A stretch of DNA of 64,000 bases from DAOTTX01 sp034437515 (GCA_034437515.1 DAOTTX010000104.1:98581-162580), one strand, 5' to 3'. Numbered from the stretch's first letter, positions 8,866-17,274 are shown. The notes: generated by a model from the sequence alone, not told the origin. Made by a program: numbers and translations.

Positions 8866-9906
8866 ATGCAATTCAAGTTACTGGGTAAAAGTGGTCTGCG
8901 AGTCTCAGAATTGGCGTTGGGCACGATGACCTTTGGCAACGATTGGGGATGGGGGGCGGAAGCAGATGTCGCCCGGCAAATCTTTGACGCTTACGTCGAA
9001 GCGGGTGGCAATTTTATCGATACTGCCAACAACTACACTAATGGTACCAGTGAAAAGCTCGTTGGTGAGTTTGTAGGTGGCAACCGGGAACAATTCGTGA
9101 TTGCGACCAAATATACACTACAGATGGCGACCGGCAACCGCCACGACCCTAACCTGGGCGGCAATTCGCGTAAGTCAATGATTCAGACCGTTGAGGGGAG
9201 CCTCGAACGTCTCGATACGGATTACATCGACCTGCTTTATCTGCATATGTGGGACTTCACCACACCGGTCGAGGAAATATTACGTGCCGCCGATGACCTT
9301 GTCCGAGCAGGGAAAGTGTTGTACTTTGCCTTTTCAGATTCCCCGGCATGGGTGGTCTCGCAGGCCATCGCCATTGCTGAACTACGCGGCTGGACGCGCC
9401 CGGTCGGTTTCCAATTTCCTTACAGTCTGCTGGGGCGATCTGTTGAGCGCGAGGTGATGCCGATGTGCCGCAGCATGGATGTGGCGATGATGCCCTGGGG
9501 TCTGCTCAGCGGCGGGGCGTTGACTGGCAAGTACAACAAAGATGACGCGGAAACCACGAACGGCAGACGCAGCGGCTCTGCTTCTGAGAAGGAACTCCGC
9601 ATGGCAGAAACGTTGATCGCGCTGGCTGAGGAAATCGGGCGCACGCCCTCACAGGTGGCGATCAACTGGGTGCGCCAACAACCGGGCATTGTGATCCCGA
9701 TCCTGGGGGCGCGTACCGTCGCTCAGATTGAAGATAATCTCGGTGTGCTGGATTTCACCCTCACCGACGAACAGATGAAGCGGCTGGCTGACGCGACCGA
9801 CTTCCGCATGGAATTTCCGATGAGTTTTCTCACAAGCGATAACGTGCGTGATCTGGTCTTCGGTGAGACGTTCGACAAGCTGGATAACCATCGTGTAGAC
9901 AGCTAA
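8866..9906 (+). CDS. Aldo/keto reductase
   Basis: A 346-residue NADPH-dependent aldo/keto reductase with the (beta/alpha)8 fold. It starts LLGKSGLRVSELALGTMTFG, contains the catalytic Asp/Tyr region NFIDTANNYTNGTSE, the Lys region VIATKYT, and YIDLLYLHMWDFTTPVEE with the catalytic His. The C-terminal NADP-binding segment reads VIPILGARTVAQIEDNLGVLDF. This is the YajO/general-stress-type subgroup. AAGGAG precedes the ATG. It is cotranscribed with the MerR gene, which suggests induced reduction of a toxic carbonyl compound; the substrate is not predictable. Confidence 0.92.
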   Translation: MQFKLLGKSGLRVSELALGTMTFGNDWGWGAEADVARQIFDAYVEAGGNFIDTANNYTNGTSEKLVGEFVGGNREQFVIATKYTLQMATGNRHDPNLGGNSRKSMIQTVEGSLERLDTDYIDLLYLHMWDFTTPVEEILRAADDLVRAGKVLYFAFSDSPAWVVSQAIAIAELRGWTRPVGFQFPYSLLGRSVEREVMPMCRSMDVAMMPWGLLSGGALTGKYNKDDAETTNGRRSGSASEKELRMAETLIALAEEIGRTPSQVAINWVRQQPGIVIPILGARTVAQIEDNLGVLDFTLTDEQMKRLADATDFRMEFPMSFLTSDNVRDLVFGETFDKLDNHRVDS

Positions 9907-9913
9907 ATCTCGT

Positions 9914-9946
9914 AAGGAGGAGCGCATCCGACGCGCTTCTCCTTTG
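9914..9946. terminator. Bidirectional terminator between convergent genes
   Basis: AAGGAGGAGCGC (9914-9925) and GCGCTTCTCCTT (9933-9944) form a 12-bp stem with one G-U pair and a 7-base loop. It sits between the aldo/keto reductase (+) and the GH5 gene (-), where a shared terminator is expected. The T tract on the plus side is only three bases. Confidence 0.65.
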
Positions 9947-9972
9947 TAGACGCTCACGTGTAGACGCTCACG
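9945..9972. repeat. 14-bp perfect tandem duplication
   Basis: The unit TGTAGACGCTCACG occurs twice head to tail (9945-9958 and 9959-9972). The second copy covers the stop codon of the GH5 gene (minus strand). It looks like a slippage duplication, without an obvious function. Confidence 0.8.
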
Positions 9973-11833
9973 CCGGGGTGATTTTCACCGTTCGCTGCCC
10001 GGTCGTGTTTGTGGGGGGCAGTGAGAGAATCTGTGTTTCTTTGTCGTAGGTGAAGGCGCTCGCGTCAGAAACTTCGACATGGATCCCGTCTGGATACTGA
10101 TAGCCCGGCACGAAGATCTCAGTCGGCGCGCTGATTGCCGGGTCGTTCTCAAAAGTATATTCAAACGTCTTCGTCTCTAACTCAAACCCCATGTTGACCG
10201 GTGTGCCCGCGGTCGCTTTCGCATAGGGGCGCACGATCCCCGGCAAGCCACGCCCGCCGGAATGGATGTCTTCGGGGGTGTCTTGCTGATCTCGGCTGAA
10301 GATCGACAGGTCTTCGTCGTTCCACAGGTCACCATGCGCGTTGGTGTTGTCCGGTGTGTAGTTCCAGACCGTGCAGTTTAACAGGTTGGCGTCCATCGCG
10401 TCGAAGTACATATCCAGCGCAATTGTGTGCGCGGAGAAGTCGTTGTTCTCATAGGCATTTTTAGAGTCGAGGTCGAACGGCATCCCGAACTCACCGATCA
10501 GCGTCGGAATGTCATTCATATGTTCCCGCGCAGTTTGTTTGTTCGCTGCTAGTTGCTGGTTGAACATCTGCTGCACGGCGTCCTTGCCTTCGACGAATTC
10601 CATTGTCGTAAAATTGACGTTCATCTCCGGGTTGAACATTTTGAGGAACAGTGTCATCACATCGTACCAGTGTGATGCATTGACCACTTGATCGGGATCA
10701 TCGGCTCGCCAGTGAGGATGATCGCCCCCCGGCGCGCCCTCGATGAACATGATGTAATCAGATTTAACCTTGCGTAATTCTTCGATGTATCGCTCGATAA
10801 AGGGTTTGATGTAGTTGTTGGCGACATCGGCATGCCCGGCGTTGAAATGGTCGGGACACAACAACACCGGTTCGCCGTCCGCATCTGTCCAGACGCCGTT
10901 TTGCTTCCAGACGCAGTCATAGCCATCTCGCCATACGGAGATACCATCAGGATTGATGACGGTTTCGCCCGTTTGCTCTGGCCCGGACATGCCCATATCC
11001 CACATTTCGACGGTCTGGGGGTAGCCTGCACCGGCGAGCATAGCCTGATAGGGCGTCGGTGATGCACCCGAACGCAGCAAGGCTTCACCTAGCGAGTCAA
11101 CCGGCATACCAATAAAGCCGCCGCTCGGCTCGTTGAGCGAGTCGAAGCCGACCACATTTGGCAAGTCCTTGAGCTTAAGCGCGACCTGTTTCATCGCGTT
11201 GATGTAGTGGCTTTGCAAATATTCCTGCACGGGCACACCGTTGATTTCTGTGTGTGGTGCGAACGTATTTCCGCCGAAGAACAATGTGAACATCGTCGCT
11301 GCGCCCAGCTTGGTGTAATTCGTAGGCCAGATCATACGCGGGAATGGGTCACCGTGCGTCTGGTGAGAGATTGCCGCACCAGTCGTGTGAAGCTTGGCAA
11401 GGTCAAAGCCGACAGCTTCCAGCGTCCAGCCGGGCGCACCATCGCCACCCGTCCAACGACTCCATACATCTTGATGGGGGTCGATGAAACAGGTAATGCC
11501 GTAGTCGTTGGCTTTGCTGACTACCGTATGCAGATAATCGAGGTAGTCCGTGTCGTATTGACCGGGACCGGCATGTTCGACCGCTTCCCATGTGATGAGG
11601 AAACGTAAAAAGGTCAGCCCCCATGCTTTGAGCCGCGACAGATGCTCGTCAGCATCTTCCAGCGGAAACGGCTTACCGGTAAAAGAGACATCGCGGTGAT
11701 TGAAGAAGCCGTCACTGCGATAGGTCGCGCCATCAGGTGTGTAAGGGACTTTTGTGCTGCCACTGAGGTTCGCACCGCGTAAGATCAACGTGCGGCCTTC
11801 GTCGTCTTTAAACCAGGAGTCGTGTGTATACAT
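9968..11833 (-). CDS. Glycoside hydrolase family 5, endoglycoceramidase/steryl-glucosidase type
   Basis: A 621-residue GH5 enzyme. The barrel carries FIDPHQDVWSRWTGGDGAPG, a signature seen in endoglycoceramidase and steryl-glucosidase relatives. The acid/base is Glu235 in SLNEPSGG and the nucleophile is Glu448 in IGEFGMPF. The last 85 residues form a C-terminal beta-domain (FELETKTFEYTF). No signal peptide is visible, so it appears cytoplasmic. An upstream in-frame start at 11884 adds 17 polar residues before MYTHDSWF; I prefer 11833 because the family homology starts there, although the ribosome site (AGAAAG) is weak. It diverges from the tetR gene. The natural substrate may be a glycolipid; this is inferred from family only. 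Confidence 0.88.
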   Translation of the reverse strand: MYTHDSWFKDDEGRTLILRGANLSGSTKVPYTPDGATYRSDGFFNHRDVSFTGKPFPLEDADEHLSRLKAWGLTFLRFLITWEAVEHAGPGQYDTDYLDYLHTVVSKANDYGITCFIDPHQDVWSRWTGGDGAPGWTLEAVGFDLAKLHTTGAAISHQTHGDPFPRMIWPTNYTKLGAATMFTLFFGGNTFAPHTEINGVPVQEYLQSHYINAMKQVALKLKDLPNVVGFDSLNEPSGGFIGMPVDSLGEALLRSGASPTPYQAMLAGAGYPQTVEMWDMGMSGPEQTGETVINPDGISVWRDGYDCVWKQNGVWTDADGEPVLLCPDHFNAGHADVANNYIKPFIERYIEELRKVKSDYIMFIEGAPGGDHPHWRADDPDQVVNASHWYDVMTLFLKMFNPEMNVNFTTMEFVEGKDAVQQMFNQQLAANKQTAREHMNDIPTLIGEFGMPFDLDSKNAYENNDFSAHTIALDMYFDAMDANLLNCTVWNYTPDNTNAHGDLWNDEDLSIFSRDQQDTPEDIHSGGRGLPGIVRPYAKATAGTPVNMGFELETKTFEYTFENDPAISAPTEIFVPGYQYPDGIHVEVSDASAFTYDKETQILSLPPTNTTGQRTVKITPA

Positions 11834-11964
11834 TAACTGTTTTCTTTCTTTTTGGGATGAGTTTGATATCGTATAGGATACCACTTCGCCATTTCTTCGA
11901 CGACTGCGTAGCGGATTTCACAAATTCTCAGCCAGTATTGATCGAAATTTCACAATGTTTTTGC

Positions 11965-11988
11965 TATACTAGACTGACCAGTCGGTCT
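11965..11988 (+). promoter_or_regulatory. tetR promoter -10 element with palindromic TetR operator
   Basis: A TATACT -10 box (11965-11970) is followed at once by AGACTGACCAGTCGGTCT (11971-11988), a near-perfect dyad with AGAC.GAC in each arm. This matches the 'GACCGACYGGTCGGTC' style of QacR/AcrR-type operators. Its place over the start point of the tetR gene implies autorepression. No convincing -35 box was found. The GH5 gene diverges from the same 170-bp region and could share control. Confidence 0.75.
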
Positions 11989-12003
11989 TAAAAGGATAAG
12001 ATC

Positions 12004-12615
12004 ATGACTCAAGACAACACAAACGAAAAAAAGAGTGTGCGTGAGCGCATTCTCGATTCTGCATTGAACATCTTCAGCAACAAAGGTTATCACGACACTC
12101 GCATTGATGAGATCGTCGGTGAGAGCGACACGTCCAAAGGGGCGATTTACTTCCATTTTCCGAACAAAGAGAAGTTGTTCCTCGCGCTGGTCGATCAGTT
12201 TGCGGATTTGATCGAGCGTCGGGTCATCGAAGCGATTGAAAAAGAAGAACAGGGCATCCAACGGGTGCGTGCCGCGCTGGAAAGTGTGCTGGATACGTTC
12301 GGGCGCTACCGGCGACCGGCGAAGTTGCTGCTTGTGCAGGCGGTGGGGTTGGGCAGCGTCTTTGAGCAGAAACGCCTCGAGATCACAGATCGTTTTGCGG
12401 AGTTGATCCGCATCTATCTACAAGAAGCAATTGACGTTGGTGATGTGCTGCCGGTCGATGTGGATGTGGTCGCTCATGCGTGGATGGGTGCGATTTACAA
12501 TGTGGTCATCCAGTGGGTGTATACCGGTGAACCTGACCGTGAACGCATCTTAGATGCTTTGCTGCCGTTGCTGCTGCGCAGTGTCGGCTATGAACACACG
12601 GAGGCCACCCGATGA
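12004..12615 (+). CDS. TetR/AcrR-family regulator at the head of the menaquinone operon
   Basis: A 203-residue regulator. Residues 10-60 are a TetR helix-turn-helix: RERILDSALNIFSNKGYH, TRIDEIV, then TSKGAIYFHFPNKEKLF. The remaining helical region is the ligand-binding and dimerisation domain and is not conserved enough to name an inducer. AAAGGA precedes the ATG. The stop overlaps the start of menF by 4 nt (ATGA), so the two genes are translationally coupled. With the operator over its own promoter, it may control the menaquinone genes that follow. The ligand could be a quinone, fatty acid or drug; nothing in the sequence decides. Confidence 0.9.
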   Translation: MTQDNTNEKKSVRERILDSALNIFSNKGYHDTRIDEIVGESDTSKGAIYFHFPNKEKLFLALVDQFADLIERRVIEAIEKEEQGIQRVRAALESVLDTFGRYRRPAKLLLVQAVGLGSVFEQKRLEITDRFAELIRIYLQEAIDVGDVLPVDVDVVAHAWMGAIYNVVIQWVYTGEPDRERILDALLPLLLRSVGYEHTEATR

Positions 12616-13994
12616 CCAATCGCACGGAAACAACCAACTTCGAGTCGATCTCCTATCACTACGGTCGTCTGGTCAGCGATAGCTTGCCTTGCCCCGATGT
12701 TACGTTAATGGATTTTCTCGTACAATCACACGGGCAACCGCGCTTTTATTGGGAAAGTAGCCGCGATTCAGTCGCCTTTGCCGGAGCTGGTAAAGCGATT
12801 GAGTTGGTCGGCTGGGGTGAATCGCGTTTCGAGACTATTCGCCACCATGCAGCGGAGTTGTTCGCCGGGGCGATGACGTTTGACCAACAACAACCGCTTG
12901 CCGCGCCGCGCTTGTTTGGTGGTTTTTCGTTCCATCAAGATTTTGTACCGGATAACGCCTGGTGGGATTTCACCCCGGCGCACTTTGTATTGCCCCATTA
13001 CCAACTGTTGAGCATCGACGGTGAGACGTGGCTGACCATCAACGCCAATGTCCCCTTTGGTGAGAATCCGTTGGAGTTACGCGACGAACTGCGCGGGGCG
13101 CTGCGAGCCAAAATCGCGGATTTGCAAGCGCAAGCCGATCAAGCAAAAAGGCCGCCGCAGTCCCAACTCGTACAGCTCGATTATCCGATGCCATATGAGA
13201 CGTGGCACGAGACGATTACTGATGCGACAACGCGCATGGCAAAGGGCGAACTCAACAAGGTCGTGCTCTCTCGTGTAGCGGAAGCCCGCTTCGATCAACG
13301 CATTGACGTGCTAGCACCGCTGCGTTACCTCGCGCAAGCCTACCCGGAGACATACCGTTTCTTGTTCGAGGCACGTCCGTTTCATGCGTTTTATGGCGCG
13401 ACGCCGGAGCTATTGGTCGGCGTCAACGGGCATCAGATGGAGACGATGGCGTTAGCCGGCAGCATCCGGCGTGGGCAAACACCAGAAGCCGATAATGCCT
13501 ATGCCGACGAACTGCTCCACAGCAAAAAAGATCGCTATGAGCATCAGTTGGTGGTGGATACACTGCACGACCGGTTGACGCCGCTCACCGAAAACTTGCA
13601 GATGGGTGAAACGGACATTATGCGGTTGAGCAATATTCAACATATCCATACACCGATCACCGGCACGCTGAAATCAAATGACGGGGTGCTGCCCCTAGTT
13701 GAGGCCTTGCACCCCACCCCGGCGCTAGGGGGTGATCCCCGCGAGATCGCTATGAAGCTCATCAACGATTACGAACCTGTTCCGCGTGGATGGTACGCTG
13801 CGCCCATCGGGTGGATCGACGGTGACATGGACGGGCAATTCGGCGTGGCGATTCGTTCCGCTGTCGCGCAGGATCGCCGGGTGTGGATGTACGCCGGGGC
13901 GGGGATCGTCGCCGCCAGCGATCCGCAGAAAGAATGGGATGAAACGGGGTTGAAGTTCCGTCCGATGGTCAATGCTTTAGGTTTGAGTGAATAG
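12612..13994 (+). CDS. menF: Isochorismate synthase
   Basis: A 460-residue chorismate-utilising enzyme that converts chorismate to isochorismate, the first committed step of menaquinone synthesis. The C-terminal catalytic domain (about 200-455) shows LNKVVLSRVAEARF, PELLVGVNG, METMALAGSIRRG, SKKDRYEHQLVVD, HTPITGTL, LHPTPALGGDPRE and FGVAIRSA. These include the GG-P-H and E residues that bind Mg2+ and chorismate. The KxxEHxxVVD stretch fits isochorismate rather than anthranilate synthases. The N-terminal 190 residues are the usual beta-rich extension. It is followed by menD, separated by an inserted four-helix-bundle gene. Confidence 0.93.
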   Translation: MTNRTETTNFESISYHYGRLVSDSLPCPDVTLMDFLVQSHGQPRFYWESSRDSVAFAGAGKAIELVGWGESRFETIRHHAAELFAGAMTFDQQQPLAAPRLFGGFSFHQDFVPDNAWWDFTPAHFVLPHYQLLSIDGETWLTINANVPFGENPLELRDELRGALRAKIADLQAQADQAKRPPQSQLVQLDYPMPYETWHETITDATTRMAKGELNKVVLSRVAEARFDQRIDVLAPLRYLAQAYPETYRFLFEARPFHAFYGATPELLVGVNGHQMETMALAGSIRRGQTPEADNAYADELLHSKKDRYEHQLVVDTLHDRLTPLTENLQMGETDIMRLSNIQHIHTPITGTLKSNDGVLPLVEALHPTPALGGDPREIAMKLINDYEPVPRGWYAAPIGWIDGDMDGQFGVAIRSAVAQDRRVWMYAGAGIVAASDPQKEWDETGLKFRPMVNALGLSE

Positions 13995-14026
13995 TTGAAA
14001 GTGATGAGTGCTGGGTTCATCAGTGG

Positions 14027-14466
14027 AAAGTAATGAGTAGAAATTCATGAGCGGCGTATTGCGGTTTGAGGATCTCATCGCGTGGCAGAAGGCGAGAGTG
14101 TTAATCAAAGAAGTGTACGATATCACAAACAAGGGCGAGTTCGCCAGAGATTTTGGTCTGCGTGATCAAATTCGACGGGCGGCAGTGTCTGTGATGTCAA
14201 ATATCGCCGAGGGATACGAACGCAATAGCCCCGGTGACTTCTACCGATTTTTGATGATCGCTAAAGCATCTTGTGCGGAGGTGCGCAGTCAACTTTATGT
14301 TGCTCTGGATGTTGGCTACCTTACCGAAGAAGAATTTAAGCCGCTCATTACCATATCTACAGAAGTAGGTCGTATTATCGGCGGACTTGGGAAGTCGATA
14401 AGAAAATGATATGGCGTAAGATGCTAAACGTAAACTTATCACTCTCAACTCATTACTCATTACTTT
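14027..14466. mobile_element. Cassette bounded by 13-bp inverted repeats carrying a four-helix-bundle gene
   Basis: AAAGTAATGAGTA at 14027-14039 is repeated in perfect inverted orientation at 14454-14466 (TACTCATTACTTT). The ends enclose a single small gene of AT-richer composition and interrupt the menF-menD junction. Less exact copies of the same TGATGAGT/CTCATTAC motif extend on both sides (13998-14010, 14440-14455). No transposase is present, so if it moves it would do so with help from elsewhere. Reading this as a mobile cassette is inference; the inverted repeat itself is directly visible. Confidence 0.5.
14047..14409 (+). CDS. Four-helix-bundle protein (S23 / 23S rRNA intervening-sequence type)
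   Basis: A 120-residue protein with the hallmark sequence of the four-helix-bundle S23 family: FEDLIAWQKARVLIKEVY, FGLRDQIRRAAVSVMSNIAEG, then SPGDFYRFLMIAKASCAEVR and SQLYVALDVGYLTEEEF. Members were first found encoded in 23S rRNA intervening sequences but also occur as stand-alone genes; their role is unknown. Here it is inserted between menF and menD and is bounded by inverted repeats. It has no clear Shine-Dalgarno sequence. It is not part of menaquinone synthesis. Confidence 0.9.
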   Translation: MSGVLRFEDLIAWQKARVLIKEVYDITNKGEFARDFGLRDQIRRAAVSVMSNIAEGYERNSPGDFYRFLMIAKASCAEVRSQLYVALDVGYLTEEEFKPLITISTEVGRIIGGLGKSIRK

Positions 14467-14479
14467 GAGGTGAACACAA

Positions 14480-16252
14480 GTGAACCGAAACACCCTACAA
14501 GCAACCACATTCGTCGATGAACTGGCCCGCAGTGGACTCAAACATGCCGTACTCGCGCCGGGGTCGCGTCATACGCCGTTGGTGCTGGCCTTCGCGGAAC
14601 ATCCCGACATCACCGTGCATTCACATCTCGACGAACGCAGCGCCGCCTTCTACGCGCTCGGATTGGCGCTTGGTACCGATGCGCCGGTCGTGCTGTGCTG
14701 CACATCCGGCACGGCCGGCGCGAACTACTATCCGGCGATCATCGAGGCGCACCAATCACGGGTACCTTTGATCGTGCTCACCGCCGACCGTCCACCGGAG
14801 CTGCGACACAGTGGCACAAACCAGACCATCGATCAGATCAAGATGTTCGGTGACTTCGTGTTATGGTTCGTGGATGTGGCGCTGCCAGAAGCCAACCCGT
14901 CCGCTGTGGCGATCCGCAACCTGCGCACAACCGCCAATCGTGCCTACGCGACCGCGAACGGTCTACGTAAGGGCGTGGTGCATATCAATATGCCGTTCCG
15001 TAAGCCACTCGAACCGATGCCGGTCGAGGGGGATATGGTGGAGGTGCCGGAGGAAGCCCAAAATTTCACTGGTGGATTAGCTTCTGCGCAGATACATTTC
15101 GGTCAGCGGATGCCGAACGAGGCTATGGTACAAATCGCTAAGCTCATACGCGATCATCCAAATGGTATTGTGATCGCAGGAATTAGGGCGAAGCAGTCTT
15201 CGTTTTACGCACCGTATCAATTTGAGCGTTTTGCCGAAGTGTTTGGATACCCATTCATCGCCGATCCTGTCTCTGGGATGCGTCATAATGGACAGAAAGT
15301 AATCGGTAGCTACGACACATTTATATCCAATGCATTGTTGGACGAACCTGACATTATCATCAGGTTTGGCGATGTTCCCGTTTCAAAGTCACTCAACCAA
15401 TTCATTTCAGCAGCGAATCCAAAACATTACATTCACTTCTCTGAAAGTGGTGACTGGTCCGATGACTTACATAGCATCACTCAGCTTGCAATGCCAGTGT
15501 TTGACACACTCTTTATGGAATCGATTGATCGTCAAGACTCATCACTCGTCACGCATTACGCATCACTCGAAGAAATAACGTGGCAAACGATTGAACACCA
15601 ACTCGACACCAGCACCTACTTTGACGGCGGCGTGGCCTATGACATCGTTGATCTCATCCCGCCGGAAAGCACGTTGTTCGCCGGGAATAGTTTACCAGTG
15701 CGCCATCTTGACCAGTTCGGTAAGCCGCAGAGCAAGCGCATCCATGTGCATGCCAATCGCGGGGCGTCCGGCATTGACGGTAACATCAGCACGGCGCTGG
15801 GGCTGGGCAAGGCGCGACCGGATTCGCCGCTGGTCGCCCTCATCGGCGATGTGACGTTTTATCACGATATGAACGGTCTGCTGGCGGTGCATCGCTGCGG
15901 CGTACCGGTGACGATTGTGCTGCTCAACAATGACGGCGGCGGCATTTTTCACCGCTTGCCGATCAAAGAGTATGACCCGGCGTTCACCGACTTGTTCGTT
16001 ACGCCGCATGGGTTGGATTACGAACACGCGGCGCGGCTCTACGGGCTGGAGTTTGTGCGTATCGATGGGCACGCAGATGATGCGCGGGCGCGGTTCCGCG
16101 AGGCGTTTAGTACGCATGTTGGCGCGGAAAGCTCGACCATCATCGAGGTGCAGACGGACGCCAAGCGCGACCTCGCCCGCCGGGATGAGATCGTGGCAGC
16201 GGTGCATACTGCATTAAATAACCACGAAGTCACTAAGGACTCAAAGAAATAA
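14480..16252 (+). CDS. menD: 2-succinyl-5-enolpyruvyl-6-hydroxy-3-cyclohexene-1-carboxylate synthase
   Basis: A 590-residue thiamine-diphosphate enzyme joining isochorismate and 2-oxoglutarate. The Pyr domain (1 to about 185) has VLAPGSRHTPLVLAF, the essential Glu in HLDERSAAFYALG, and CCTSGTAGANYYPAI. The middle domain spans about 195-365. The PP domain (about 385-575) has the ThDP-Mg motif GDVTFYHDMNGL to LLNNDGGGIF. It starts with GTG, with GAGGTG eight bases upstream. Two oddities: positions 15060-15600 are AT-richer with different codon choice, and a dispersed repeat lies in frame at 15536-15570. The last ten residues (NHEVTKDSKK) come from another inverted repeat. Confidence 0.94.
   Translation: MNRNTLQATTFVDELARSGLKHAVLAPGSRHTPLVLAFAEHPDITVHSHLDERSAAFYALGLALGTDAPVVLCCTSGTAGANYYPAIIEAHQSRVPLIVLTADRPPELRHSGTNQTIDQIKMFGDFVLWFVDVALPEANPSAVAIRNLRTTANRAYATANGLRKGVVHINMPFRKPLEPMPVEGDMVEVPEEAQNFTGGLASAQIHFGQRMPNEAMVQIAKLIRDHPNGIVIAGIRAKQSSFYAPYQFERFAEVFGYPFIADPVSGMRHNGQKVIGSYDTFISNALLDEPDIIIRFGDVPVSKSLNQFISAANPKHYIHFSESGDWSDDLHSITQLAMPVFDTLFMESIDRQDSSLVTHYASLEEITWQTIEHQLDTSTYFDGGVAYDIVDLIPPESTLFAGNSLPVRHLDQFGKPQSKRIHVHANRGASGIDGNISTALGLGKARPDSPLVALIGDVTFYHDMNGLLAVHRCGVPVTIVLLNNDGGGIFHRLPIKEYDPAFTDLFVTPHGLDYEHAARLYGLEFVRIDGHADDARARFREAFSTHVGAESSTIIEVQTDAKRDLARRDEIVAAVHTALNNHEVTKDSKK
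15536..15570. repeat. Dispersed TCACTC/GCATTAC-type repeat inside menD
   Basis: The tract reads as degenerate units of ACTCATCACTC, CGTCACGCATTACG and CATCACTC, similar in style to the CTCATTACTCATTAC sequence at 14449-14466. It is translated in frame as DSSLVTHYASLEE, in the linker between the middle and PP domains of MenD, where an insertion should be tolerated. Similarity to the 14.45-kb repeat is by eye and imperfect. Confidence 0.45.
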
Positions 16253-16282
16253 TCTCTTTGTGTACTTTGTGCCTTTGTGGTT
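16220..16282. repeat. Palindromic MITE-like repeat across the menD-menB junction
   Basis: Two 28-base arms (16220-16247 and 16255-16282) pair at 23 of 28 positions around a 7-base loop that contains the menD stop codon. The left arm begins AACCACGAAG; the right arm ends CCTTTGTGGTT. This is the 'AACCACAAAGGCACAAAG' type of small palindromic element scattered in many bacterial genomes. It supplies the C-terminal residues of MenD and the leader of menB. Confidence 0.75.
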
Positions 16283-16315
16283 CACATATTTATTGCTCAT
16301 TGTAAGGAGACAGAA

Positions 16316-17203
16316 ATGGTAACGACAAAAGAAGAACAAGCACAGATCAAGACCGAAGACCTGATGAAGCTCGCCGATTGGCAGCAGGTCAAGGAATATA
16401 CCGACATCACCTACCATAAGGCAGATGGTGTCGCACGGATCGCATTCAACCGCCCAGATGTTCGTAATGCGTTCCGTCCGATGACCATCGACGAGATGAC
16501 CGAGGCCGTGCTGGATGCGTGGCATGATAGTCAGATCGGTGTGGTGTGGATCACCGCCAATGGCCCCAGTAGCAAGGACGGTGTGTGGTCGTTCTGTGCA
16601 GGTGGGGATCAATCTGTGCGCGGGGATGCGGGTTATGTCGGTGATGACGGCGTGGCACGGCTCAACGTGCTGCAATTGCAACGCTACATCCGCAACATGC
16701 CCAAGCCGGTGATCGCCGTTGTGCCGGGATACGCTATTGGCGGTGGTCATGTGCTGCACGTCTGTTGTGATTTGACCATCAGTAGCGATAACGCCATTTA
16801 CGGGCAGACCGGCCCCATCGTCGGTAGCTTCGACGCGGGGTATGGCTCGTCGTTTCTCGCGGCGCACATCGGGCAGAAGAAAGCGCGTGAAATCTGGTTC
16901 CTGTGTCGCCAATATAGCGCCGCCGATGCCGAAGACATGGGCATGGTCAACACGGTTGTGCCGCTGAAAGACCTCGAAGCCGAGGCGTTGCAATGGTCGA
17001 GTGAGATTCTGACGAAGTCACCGATTGCGCTGCGGTTCGTCAAGGCCGGGTTGAACGCCGAACTCGACGGACAAACCGGTGTGCAGGTCATGGCGGGTGA
17101 CGCGACGATGCTATTCTACATGACTGAAGAGGGTAGCGAAGGCAAACGTGCCTTCCTCGAGAAGCGCGACCCGGATTTCAGCAAGTTCCCGCGCCGTCCA
17201 TAA
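16316..17203 (+). CDS. menB: 1,4-dihydroxy-2-naphthoyl-CoA synthase
   Basis: A 295-residue crotonase-fold enzyme that closes the ring of o-succinylbenzoyl-CoA. Diagnostic segments are WSFCAGGDQSVRG, the oxyanion-hole part AVVPGYAIGGGHVLHVCCDL, and GPIVGSFDAGYGSSFLA with the catalytic Asp/Tyr region characteristic of MenB, then GLNAELDGQTG. An in-frame GTG at 16277 lies in the palindromic repeat. The ATG at 16316 has AAGGAGA six bases upstream and matches the family start. It lies after menD and before menE, interrupted by a Uma2 gene. Confidence 0.95.
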   Translation: MVTTKEEQAQIKTEDLMKLADWQQVKEYTDITYHKADGVARIAFNRPDVRNAFRPMTIDEMTEAVLDAWHDSQIGVVWITANGPSSKDGVWSFCAGGDQSVRGDAGYVGDDGVARLNVLQLQRYIRNMPKPVIAVVPGYAIGGGHVLHVCCDLTISSDNAIYGQTGPIVGSFDAGYGSSFLAAHIGQKKAREIWFLCRQYSAADAEDMGMVNTVVPLKDLEAEALQWSSEILTKSPIALRFVKAGLNAELDGQTGVQVMAGDATMLFYMTEEGSEGKRAFLEKRDPDFSKFPRRP

Positions 17204-17220
17204 GCACGGTACAATAGCGA

Positions 17221-17244
17221 TGCCGGGGCAGTGGTGCTCCGGCA
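17221..17244 (+). other. Strong intercistronic hairpin after menB
   Basis: TGCCGGGGCA and TGCTCCGGCA form a 10-bp stem (one G-U) with loop GTGG. No T run follows, so it is more likely an mRNA stabiliser or attenuator than a terminator. A TACAAT sequence at 17210-17215 just upstream could be a -10 box for the Uma2 gene, but I see no matching -35. Confidence 0.55.
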
Positions 17245-17274
17245 CTTCCCGTTGATGTTATGGGAGCAGCAGAG

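Noticed and set aside
14480..16252. Possible frameshift or chimeric assembly within menD because of the composition change
   Set aside because: The reading frame is continuous and the three MenD domains are all present with catalytic motifs, so it is treated as one intact gene.
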